DNA of 39,126 nt from Gloeocapsa sp. UFS-A4-WI-NPMV-4B04 (GTDB taxonomy: Bacteria > Cyanobacteriota > Cyanobacteriia > Cyanobacteriales > Chroococcidiopsidaceae). This document shows, piece after piece, positions 31,999 to 39,126 of the stretch (the stretch's first letter is position 1; each line of letters opens with the position of its first letter). The stretch is from positions 1 through 39,126 of the forward strand of contig JAHHHE010000027.1 in assembly GCA_019359535.1 (NCBI GenBank), written 5' to 3'. A program made the translations under genes and the position numbers. The notes beneath the pieces were generated by a model. It was not told where the DNA came from and ran no database searches. It was given only the letters and a program-made list of their open reading frames with translations.

Positions 31999-34659
31999 GT
32001 GAACCCTTCCCAACTGTTTCCAGAACTTGATCTAAAGACTATATTTCCATTTAAGCTGGATAAGTTTCAGCTGGATGCGATCGCCGCCCTGAATGCAGAT
32101 CGTTCAGTTGTTGTCTGTGCGCCCACTGGTTCCGGTAAAACTTTAATCGGCGAATATGCGATTTATCGCGCCCTCGCTAGAGGTAGAAGAGTCTTTTATA
32201 CTACCCCCCTCAAAGCGCTTTCAAATCAAAAACTGCGTGACTTCCGCGCTGCTTTTGGAGCTAATAAAGTCGGTCTTTTGACTGGGGATGCTTCGATTAA
32301 CCGCGAAGCACCAATTCTAGTAATGACCACAGAAATTTTCCGCAATATGCTTTACGGTACACCGATTGGAGAAGTCGGTACTTCCTTAGTCGGTGTAGAG
32401 GCTGTAGTGCTGGATGAGTGCCACTACATGAACGATCGCCAGCGAGGTACAGTTTGGGAAGAATCAATTATCTATTGCCCAAGTGAAATTCAGTTACTGG
32501 CTCTTTCAGCGACTATTGCCAATAGTGACCAGCTAACAGACTGGATTAATCAAGTTCACGGCCCAACAGAACTAATTTACTCAAACTTTCGCCCCGTACC
32601 TTTGGAATTTAACTTTGGTAATCCCAAAGGGCTATTTCCCTTGTTAGATCACGACAAAACTAAAATTAATCCTAGATTGAAGTTGAAGCGTGGTAGTAGT
32701 GACCGTAAGAGTGGCCCTAGACCAGAAGCTCCAAGTTTGGAGTATACCCTAAAGAATCTCAGTTCTAGGGATATGTTGCCAGCGATTTATTTCATCTTCA
32801 GTCGCCGGGGATGTGATAAGGCAGTAGAGGCACTGGGGACACTTTCGCTGGTAAATAAGGCAGAGGCAGAAAAGCTGCGATCGCAAATTGACGAATTTTT
32901 GCGGCGTAACCCCGAAGCAGGGCGATTGGGACAAGTTGAACCACTGTATCGTGGTATTGCTGCCCACCACGCCGGAATTTTGCCTGCTTGGAAGGGGTTG
33001 GTAGAAGAACTGTTCCAACAAGGGCTAATTAAAGTAGTATTTGCAACTGAAACACTGGCAGCAGGAATTAATATGCCTGCGCGGACAACGGTAATTTCAA
33101 CGCTTTCCAAGCGCACTGATCGCGGACACAGGCTACTGAATGCTTCCGAATTCTTGCAAATGGCGGGACGTGCTGGACGGCGGGGAATGGATGAACGCGG
33201 CTATGTGGTGACACTCCAAACCCCATTTGAAGGTGCTAAAGAAGCTGCCTATTTAGCTACAGCTAGTCCAGATCCCCTAGTAAGTCAGTTCACGCCTAGT
33301 TATGGCATGGTGTTGAATCTACTCCAAACTCATACTTTAGAGCAAGCCAGAGAACTGTTGGAACGCAGCTTTGCTAAGTATTTAGCAACGTTGTATTTGA
33401 AACCGCAGTACGAGGCGCTACAAAAACTTCAAGCACAACTAGCCCAAATTCAAGCGCAGTTACAGGATGTTGACACAGAGGATCTCAATCGCTATGAGAA
33501 ATTGCGCCAACGGCTAAAAGTTGAACGACAGTTGTTGAAAACTTTGGAAGAACAAGCCCAAGAAGCAAGAGTTGAGCAGTTAGGATTAACGATTAACTTT
33601 GCTGTATCTGGAACTCTACTTAGCCTCCGAGGTAAAAATGTGCCAACTGCTGCACCGATAGCGGCTGTATTAGTGGCTAAAACGCCAGGGGCTGGTCAAG
33701 CACCTTATTTAGTATGCTTGGGGCGAGATAATCGCTGGTACGTGGTGATGACAACTGACGTAGTTGATTTGTATGCAGAATTACCGCGCCTCGATATTTC
33801 AAGCGATTTGCTACCACCAGTTGAAATGCCTCTAAAACCAGGTCAATCTCGACGTGGTAATGAAGTGACAAATGCGATCGCTCAACAAATTCCTGATCCA
33901 ACACTAAATACAGCGCCTGAAGTTTTAGCCCAAACAATGCGAGTTAACGCTGTAGAAGCCCAATTAGAGGCTCATCCACTGCATCAATTTAACAATCCGG
34001 CTGCTATCCTCAAACGTAAGAAGCGCAGCGTACAGCTTGAAGCAGAGATAGCAGATATGCAGGCTGAATTAAATAAGCAGTCTCAACACCATTGGGATGA
34101 ATTTCTTAATCTGCTGGAAATTTTGCAGCGATTTGGTTGCTTAGATGAGCTAGTTCCTACGCCTTTGGGACAAGTTGCAGCAGCAATTCGGGGAGATAAT
34201 GAGTTGTGGCTGGGTTTAGCAATAGCAAAGGGTGAAGTTGACGATCTTGATCCACATCATTTGGCAGCTGCGATCGCTGCTTTAGTCACTGAAACTCCGC
34301 GCCCAGACAGTTTTGTTCGTTACGCTTTATCTGCTGAAGTAGAAGAAGCTTTAGCTAGCTTACGCTCTACTCGTCGTCAGTTGTTTCAGTTACAACGTCG
34401 CTATAACGTCAGCTTCCCAGTTTGGCTAGAGTATGATTTAGTTGCCTTGGTGGAACAATGGGCGCTAGGGGTGGAGTGGTCAGAACTTTGTGCTAATACA
34501 AGTTTAGATGAAGGCGATGTAGTGCGGCTCTTACGGCGGACGTTGGATATGTTATCGCAGATTCCCCATATTCCCCATCTACCACAATTATTAAAGCGCA
34601 ATGCCTATCGTGCTATGCAGCTTTTAGATCGGTTCCCAGTTAATGAAGTTGTTGAGTAA
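31999..34659 (+). CDS. Ski2-like DExH-box RNA helicase
   Basis: An 886-residue superfamily 2 helicase. Motif I (APTGSGKT) is at residues 41-48, motif Ia YTTPLKALSNQK, motif II DECH at 139-142, motif III LSATIANSD, and motif VI QMAGRAGRRGMD. The first domain begins FPFKLDKFQLDAI. After the helicase core come a coiled region (about 475-525) and a C-terminal DSHCT-like part (YEKLRQRL..., PHHLAAAIAALVTE, WALGVEWSELC). These features fit the Ski2/Mtr4/ISE2 group, of which the chloroplast ISE2 is the plant counterpart, so a role in RNA processing or decay is likely. The start is GTG at 31999, matching the N-terminus of the conserved region. Confidence 0.92.
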   Translation: MNPSQLFPELDLKTIFPFKLDKFQLDAIAALNADRSVVVCAPTGSGKTLIGEYAIYRALARGRRVFYTTPLKALSNQKLRDFRAAFGANKVGLLTGDASINREAPILVMTTEIFRNMLYGTPIGEVGTSLVGVEAVVLDECHYMNDRQRGTVWEESIIYCPSEIQLLALSATIANSDQLTDWINQVHGPTELIYSNFRPVPLEFNFGNPKGLFPLLDHDKTKINPRLKLKRGSSDRKSGPRPEAPSLEYTLKNLSSRDMLPAIYFIFSRRGCDKAVEALGTLSLVNKAEAEKLRSQIDEFLRRNPEAGRLGQVEPLYRGIAAHHAGILPAWKGLVEELFQQGLIKVVFATETLAAGINMPARTTVISTLSKRTDRGHRLLNASEFLQMAGRAGRRGMDERGYVVTLQTPFEGAKEAAYLATASPDPLVSQFTPSYGMVLNLLQTHTLEQARELLERSFAKYLATLYLKPQYEALQKLQAQLAQIQAQLQDVDTEDLNRYEKLRQRLKVERQLLKTLEEQAQEARVEQLGLTINFAVSGTLLSLRGKNVPTAAPIAAVLVAKTPGAGQAPYLVCLGRDNRWYVVMTTDVVDLYAELPRLDISSDLLPPVEMPLKPGQSRRGNEVTNAIAQQIPDPTLNTAPEVLAQTMRVNAVEAQLEAHPLHQFNNPAAILKRKKRSVQLEAEIADMQAELNKQSQHHWDEFLNLLEILQRFGCLDELVPTPLGQVAAAIRGDNELWLGLAIAKGEVDDLDPHHLAAAIAALVTETPRPDSFVRYALSAEVEEALASLRSTRRQLFQLQRRYNVSFPVWLEYDLVALVEQWALGVEWSELCANTSLDEGDVVRLLRRTLDMLSQIPHIPHLPQLLKRNAYRAMQLLDRFPVNEVVE

Positions 34660-34852
34660 AGCAAGCGATCGCCTCTTAGCAAATAGAACCCCGATATCCG
34701 CGTTTGAATTACTTGCAATAGGCATATTTAGGACTAAGGTTTTGTGTGCATCAACGATATCAAATTTTCAAATTTTACTATCTAGGTAGAGATAATATAC
34801 AGCACAAGTATTTATCTAATCATATAAATAGAACTGTCCTAATATCTTTAAT

Positions 34853-35632
34853 ATGAACCGACAATCAAAACTCTTGATACCATTAAGTCTTTCTCTAATT
34901 GTGATTTTTGCAAGCTTAGAATGGGTAATGCCGACAACAGCTCAAGCAGTAGATTTGACTGATGTTGTTTTGATATCAGAGAAAACTGATTTGACATCAG
35001 CTATTTCTGCTCACAACCTTTTTCGCGCTGCATATCAAAATCGTTACACTTGGGATTCACAATTCCCAGGTTATACAGCTACAGTAGAAATTAGACAAGG
35101 CGAAGATAAATATCAAGGTCGCATCCGCCTGAATCCAGATTTGAGTGTTGAGGTTACAGGTATTGACGATCAGAATGCACGTCAAGCTGTGGAAAATCAA
35201 CTAGCTATGATCGCAATCCACCGCAGACAAGTGCCATTTGAAGTAGCTCACAAAAATAGCACTTTCAAACTTGGTGCTACAGATAAAATTGGAGCAGTGA
35301 AGATTTTTCAGCAGGCAGAAAATACAAAAGCTAATTTCAAGGTACTCCGCCAGCAAATACTACAAGTTAATCGTAACTTAGGTCCACATTCTGTCACTGT
35401 AGACACCCTCGATACTGAATTAACGCCGGAAGGCTACCTAGCAACTCACTACCGAACAGTTTTCCGTAACCCCCAGCTTAAGGAAGTTGTAGGAGAGATG
35501 GAATCGAAAGATACTTATAAAAAGATTGGAGGCTACTATGTATTGACCCGTCAAATCATTAATATGTCTGAACAAGGTAAACGAAGTACTATAGAACTTA
35601 ACTTCAGCGACATTACACCCTTGTCAGGCTAA
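34853..35632 (+). CDS. Secreted DUF3386-family protein
   Basis: A 259-residue protein with a signal peptide: basic MNRQSK, hydrophobic LLIPLSLSLIVIFASL, and a likely cleavage after AQA near residue 32. The mature part matches DUF3386: AHNLFRAAYQNRYTWDSQFPGY, the strand-rich middle LNPDLSVEVTGIDD, a basic IHRRQVPFE region, and near the end the family's DTYKKIGGYYVLTRQI. The family is found in cyanobacteria, and no function is established that I know of. It stands alone on the plus strand, convergent with the PIG-V-type gene, with a long inverted repeat between them. Confidence 0.85.
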   Translation: MNRQSKLLIPLSLSLIVIFASLEWVMPTTAQAVDLTDVVLISEKTDLTSAISAHNLFRAAYQNRYTWDSQFPGYTATVEIRQGEDKYQGRIRLNPDLSVEVTGIDDQNARQAVENQLAMIAIHRRQVPFEVAHKNSTFKLGATDKIGAVKIFQQAENTKANFKVLRQQILQVNRNLGPHSVTVDTLDTELTPEGYLATHYRTVFRNPQLKEVVGEMESKDTYKKIGGYYVLTRQIINMSEQGKRSTIELNFSDITPLSG

Positions 35633-35755
35633 TAGCTAGCAAAAGACAAATCTTTTCGGAGACAACCTTTCATATGGGACTAAAAGAACGTCATGTTGTA
35701 AGATGAATTGACAAAATGCTTTATGCTGAATCGAAAGGTCAACACCTGTTTTTTG

Positions 35756-35852
35756 ACCTGATTACCTAAGTTTATAAATGTAATTAACCAACCCAAATAA
35801 TTCAAGGTACTTGCGCTGATATCTAAACTTACAGGAATAAACGTAATCAGGT
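35756..35852. repeat. Long inverted repeat between convergent genes
   Basis: ACCTGATTAC (35756-35765) is perfectly complementary to GTAATCAGGT (35843-35852), and inside it AAGTTTA (near 35768-35774) pairs with TAAACTT (near 35824-35830). Together they would give an interrupted 97-base hairpin. A second small hairpin AGGTCAA/TTGACCT (35736-35759) overlaps its left edge. It might act as a bidirectional terminator or be a decayed miniature element. Confidence 0.6.
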
Positions 35853-35868
35853 TTCCTTTGATTCTTGC

Positions 35869-37143
35869 CTATGCTACCCACAAGTGTTGGGCAAATCGAA
35901 CAGTAAAGCTGGCAAGTAAGATTGTAAAAAAAGCGATCGTAGGGTATCCCCAACGCGGAGAACGCGCAAGCAACACGCCTAACGCTACGCTGAGTGACAC
36001 AATACCATAAGCGATTCGGCTAAGTGACCAGGTACTCCCAGAAACAAGAATTAAACCCAACGCACACAAGCCATAACTAACAGTGACAGATGTAAGTTGG
36101 GCGCGTAAATGCCATAACAAGTAGCCACCACCCAAGATAGCAACTGTGTTAAGCAACGGATCGCCTGCCAAGAGCCACAGAAGTAAGAATAATGCACAAA
36201 AGCCAGAGCAGACTTTTGTTTCACCAAGTTTGCTCTGGAATCTCAATAATAAATACCCGATCCCAACAATTATTGCAAACAATAGCGGATGCAATGGATC
36301 TTTAATTGAGCCATACTTCCAATTAGTTGTACCAACTGAAATTTGGAGCAGCATTTTTAACCAACCCTGCCAATAAAACCCAACTGAGCGATCCCATCCC
36401 TGCTGTGCATGACTGAACGCTAGAAAGTCTCCAAAATAAATTCTGCAATACAGGCTATATAGAACTATCCCTGCACCAGTAGCTAAACTAGCAAGATAAG
36501 CTCTTGCACCTCTGCGTTCTTTCCATGCTGCAATTAGAAACGCTGGAATAAGCGCTACACCTGTAGGACGTGCCGCACTAGCTATAGCACCCCAAAGCGC
36601 AACCCAGGCATACTTCTGATTATCAAAAGCGCGTAGAGCAGCTGTACTAAATAACAGATACACTCCTTCTGAGTAGATTACTGTTCCAAACAAAGATAGC
36701 GGACACCAAGCTAAAACAGCTGTCGCCCACCGTGCAGCACTTCTCCCATGACGCTCATTTACCCAAAGGTACAGAACGATTAGCGCACCTAAAAAGGCAA
36801 GATTATTTACCAGTGTCCCTGCTACTTCAAACGGCAAGCCAAGCATCATAACTCCCCGAATGATTAAAGGAAACACAGGGAAGAAGGCAACATTATGTCC
36901 CTTGCCATCATTCGCATATTCATAACCTGATGTTGCGATTGTGTCGTAATGTCTACTATCCCACCATGAAAAGACTTCCCAACCAACTGTAGGCTTAATA
37001 CCTCCTGGTGGAGCCGGAAGTAAGGGAACAAGTAGCAACATAATAGCTACTATCAGCAGTCGGCTGAACAACCACATTGCCCCTGCAAAGATGAACCCGT
37101 TAAACCATAAAGATTTTTCTTTGCTAATTTGAGCTTCAGTCAT
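35869..37143 (-). CDS. PIG-V-type mannosyltransferase family membrane protein
   Basis: A 424-residue polytopic membrane protein with about ten hydrophobic segments. The first external loop carries FSWWDSRHYDTIATSGYEY, with the acidic WD motif expected of GT-C glycosyltransferases, and the family pattern continues with VAFFPVFPLIIRG and IYSEGVYLLFSTAALRAF. This pattern is that of the bacterial PIG-V/mannosyltransferase-related family. It probably transfers a sugar from a polyprenyl-phosphate donor to an extracytoplasmic acceptor, but donor and acceptor are unknown. It follows the DUF2079 protein gene by about 250 bases on the same strand. Its start ATG is at 37141-37143. Confidence 0.8.
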   Translation of the reverse strand: MTEAQISKEKSLWFNGFIFAGAMWLFSRLLIVAIMLLLVPLLPAPPGGIKPTVGWEVFSWWDSRHYDTIATSGYEYANDGKGHNVAFFPVFPLIIRGVMMLGLPFEVAGTLVNNLAFLGALIVLYLWVNERHGRSAARWATAVLAWCPLSLFGTVIYSEGVYLLFSTAALRAFDNQKYAWVALWGAIASAARPTGVALIPAFLIAAWKERRGARAYLASLATGAGIVLYSLYCRIYFGDFLAFSHAQQGWDRSVGFYWQGWLKMLLQISVGTTNWKYGSIKDPLHPLLFAIIVGIGYLLLRFQSKLGETKVCSGFCALFLLLWLLAGDPLLNTVAILGGGYLLWHLRAQLTSVTVSYGLCALGLILVSGSTWSLSRIAYGIVSLSVALGVLLARSPRWGYPTIAFFTILLASFTVRFAQHLWVA

Positions 37144-37394
37144 AGGCTTGCTGTCTTTTCAAGACTCCTTTAAAAATGCTTTTGCTTAAGGCGGCTTTTG
37201 AAATGTTCAGGAAACATTTTGAATAATCAAGTAATTTAACAGGCTATTCAACACTGAAAGAACATTATCTTATTGACTGATACAAGTGAAGCTCAAAATA
37301 CAGTTTTAGTTAATGCTGATATCCGCGTTGTAGGCTTTGCTAATTAGCGTGGAGGAATAACTATTTATTGTTAAAGTTAGGTTCTTTCTTCTCT

Positions 37395-38822
37395 CTAGCT
37401 TTTTTCTTGAGTAAATAAATAAACATCATCGCGCTGATAACTAAGCTGAAATTCTGAAGAATTTTTGAGTTGATTGACTAGACTACCTGCAAATTCTGAA
37501 TTACTCAGCCAGCCAGGATGACGCACATTGAGCAGTACATAGTCAAATTGAGTTAAATTGGCTGGCGGTGAATTGGTATCTGTCAGCTTGATTAGTTGTC
37601 GATGAGTTAAATGAGGCGCAATTTCAGCCGTAGTCAGAACACCACCTTTGGTTTGGACTTGCGCGATCGCTTGTTGTGTAGCTTGCAGGGTATCTAGTGA
37701 ATTCAGATAAATTGAGCCAAAATAACCGTACTTTGCTAGGGCTAAAAAAGCAACTAATGACCAAAGTGTAATTAATCTGCCACTCCGCAACCAGCCGCGA
37801 TCAGCCGCGAGGCTAGAAATCACCGCTACTAACAAAAAAGGCAATATTGGTAGTGAATAGTGGTGTACCAAATTCTTTTGGGCTGGCGAATTTGAGAGAA
37901 TGTTGAGAGCTAAGGTAGGAATAGCACCAAGCATTGGAGTTAAATGCCGAGCTGAAAGTCCCCAAATTACGGGCGATAGCAATAAAATTAGGTATTCTAG
38001 GGTATCAAGTGAGAAAACCTGCTTTAGTAATAGCCCTGGTTTGAAAAGCAGATTTTGGACAATCTCTGAAACCGAGTTTCCTAAATAGTCATAGCGGTGT
38101 AGATGACGGGCGACAGATGCTGCTTCACCACCAAAAAAGGGAATAATTTGCCCAGTAGCAATAATGAACCAGGCAATACCGTTAAATAATGCGATCGCAC
38201 CATATAACCGCTTTTTCTCATAGATCAGTAGCCAAACACCCATTGCTGCTACAGTCAGTGCTAATACTGCTTTACAAGCTAAAACCGTAATTATAGCTAA
38301 ACAAAACCACCCGATTTTACCAATGCGGGCGGCTAATATTGCTCCTAAAAGTGCTGGTATTGCTAAGACTTCTGGATGAAAATCAAACAGATTGACGTTA
38401 AATACCAAAGGATACAGCAAGTACACTCCCGCGATCGCCAATGCTTGTGACTGCTTCAATCCAGCGCGATCGCCAAGACTCCAAGTTAACCAACCGCCTA
38501 ACCCCAAGGCTACAGCTTGTACTGCTAACAACCAGTGAACATCTGGATAAATTTTATAAAGTAACGCTAGTGGATAAAATATCAGTGCTGCATGATCGCC
38601 AAGAATATGAAACCCCAAAAAAGAGGAAATTGGCGCTTTACTTTGGCTGATTAAATATACTGCTTGATCAAAAATTCCTAAATCATACGCTCCCGACTGA
38701 AACAGCGCGTGTCGTAGACTGCTACATACAAATAAAATCAGGGTACTTACTCCAATCATCCAAGCCAGAACCCTGCTTGAATAGCTGCTACCAAAAATGC
38801 TGATCTTTTTGGGATTTTGCAT
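37395..38822 (-). CDS. DUF2079-family membrane protein
   Basis: A 475-residue protein with about eleven hydrophobic segments. The first loop contains FQSGAYDLGIFDQAVYLISQ and FLGFHILGDHAAL, and then LFDFHPEVLAIPALL, all hallmarks of DUF2079, a family thought from its fold-level resemblance to be GT-C-like. The C-terminal soluble tail (about 380-475) includes LTTAEIAPHLTHRQLIKL and LLNVRHPGW. Activity is not established. It lies beside another likely GT-C protein on the same strand. The ATG at 38820-38822 is followed by a basic stretch and the first membrane span. Confidence 0.85.
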   Translation of the reverse strand: MQNPKKISIFGSSYSSRVLAWMIGVSTLILFVCSSLRHALFQSGAYDLGIFDQAVYLISQSKAPISSFLGFHILGDHAALIFYPLALLYKIYPDVHWLLAVQAVALGLGGWLTWSLGDRAGLKQSQALAIAGVYLLYPLVFNVNLFDFHPEVLAIPALLGAILAARIGKIGWFCLAIITVLACKAVLALTVAAMGVWLLIYEKKRLYGAIALFNGIAWFIIATGQIIPFFGGEAASVARHLHRYDYLGNSVSEIVQNLLFKPGLLLKQVFSLDTLEYLILLLSPVIWGLSARHLTPMLGAIPTLALNILSNSPAQKNLVHHYSLPILPFLLVAVISSLAADRGWLRSGRLITLWSLVAFLALAKYGYFGSIYLNSLDTLQATQQAIAQVQTKGGVLTTAEIAPHLTHRQLIKLTDTNSPPANLTQFDYVLLNVRHPGWLSNSEFAGSLVNQLKNSSEFQLSYQRDDVYLFTQEKS

Positions 38823-39036
38823 AATTAGCCCACTTAGTAAACTACATACTCATGCTGACTCAATGAGTCTACCTGAATAGCACGAAGTTAAGGAACATTA
38901 GCGGCTAGACACTTTTCACTTAAAACTTGATGCGATTTATACGTTCTGAAGATAAGAATTAAAGCGGCGCGATCAGCTTACTCTCAGTTCGCATTGCCCT
39001 TTATACTAAATCCGTTTAGGAAGAACTGGAAATAAA
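38823..39036. other. Intergenic region at the right end
   Basis: About 210 bases upstream of the DUF2079 gene, without a clear open frame, tRNA or hairpin. It presumably contains that gene's promoter. Confidence 0.35.
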
Positions 39037-39126
39037 TTAGGCATTAGGAAGCCAATGATAAGCAGTTAAATGATGAATTTGCTTAGTCATTTCGGTAAGG
39101 ATACAACAACGTTTGGCAAGAACATT
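39037..39126 (-). CDS. Possible C-terminal end of a gene entering from the right edge
   Basis: On the minus strand the frame ending at TAA (39037-39039) is open to the window edge for 29 codons, with a protein-like C-terminus (TKQIHHLTAYHWLPNA). Length is too short to identify the product, and it may be chance. Confidence 0.3.
   Translation of the reverse strand, partial: NVLAKRCCILTEMTKQIHHLTAYHWLPNA

Overview
The window is ordinary chromosome of a cyanobacterium, probably from the large-genome filamentous or Chroococcidiopsis-like lineages. The evidence is the many HIP1 octamers (GCGATCGC), the pipX-pipY pair, the cyanobacterial type of glutamate-cysteine ligase, a GlgC of 429 residues, the cyanobacterial families DUF3119, DUF3086 and DUF3386, and several families of short tandem repeats (GTGAGTAGT, ACCCCTG, GCCTCTC and similar units) of the kind common in those genomes. 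I found no prophage, CRISPR array, defence island or integrated plasmid. The only mobile element is an insertion sequence cut by the left edge.

Layout. 0-5.3 kb: IS5-type transposase fragment, endonuclease V (nfi), a CPA2 cation/proton antiporter with universal-stress domains, an unrecognised protein, and a histone-deacetylase-family hydrolase. 5.2-7.5 kb: a dense repeat block, then gshA and trmL. 7.4-12.2 kb: an 0.87 kb leader, a LysM/M23 cell-wall peptidase, and a convergent WecA/TagO-like sugar-phosphate transferase. 12.4-18.5 kb: a CAT-anticodon tRNA, a glycogen-debranching-type glucosidase, a run of 2-Cys peroxiredoxin, peroxiredoxin-like protein and glutathione S-transferase, then a DnaJ-type co-chaperone and a small P-loop kinase on the other strand. 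18.6-24.2 kb: glgC, then an envelope-lipid group: MlaE-type permease, DUF3119, DUF3086 and plsY. 24.5-31.9 kb: a one-direction block of der, ecfT/cbiQ, a TrpE/PabB-type enzyme, acpS, pipX, pipY, sepF and proC. 32-39 kb: a Ski2-like helicase, a secreted DUF3386 protein, and two multi-span membrane proteins (PIG-V-type and DUF2079) on the minus strand.

How the genes work together. GlgC and the debranching-type glucosidase act at opposite ends of glycogen metabolism. GshA makes the glutathione precursor that the GST needs, and two peroxiredoxin-fold proteins sit directly before that GST. PipX and PipY belong to the PII/NtcA nitrogen-signalling network and lie next to division (sepF) and proline (proC) genes. 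MlaE, PlsY and the two DUF proteins suggest a shared role in glycerolipid synthesis or movement.

No wholly new system is evident. The most unusual signal is the behaviour of the short tandem repeats. They fill intergenic gaps, abut start codons of plsY, ecfT and acpS, and have apparently entered three coding regions in frame (the debranching-type enzyme, the TrpE/PabB-type enzyme and acpS), adding low-complexity segments to otherwise normal enzymes.
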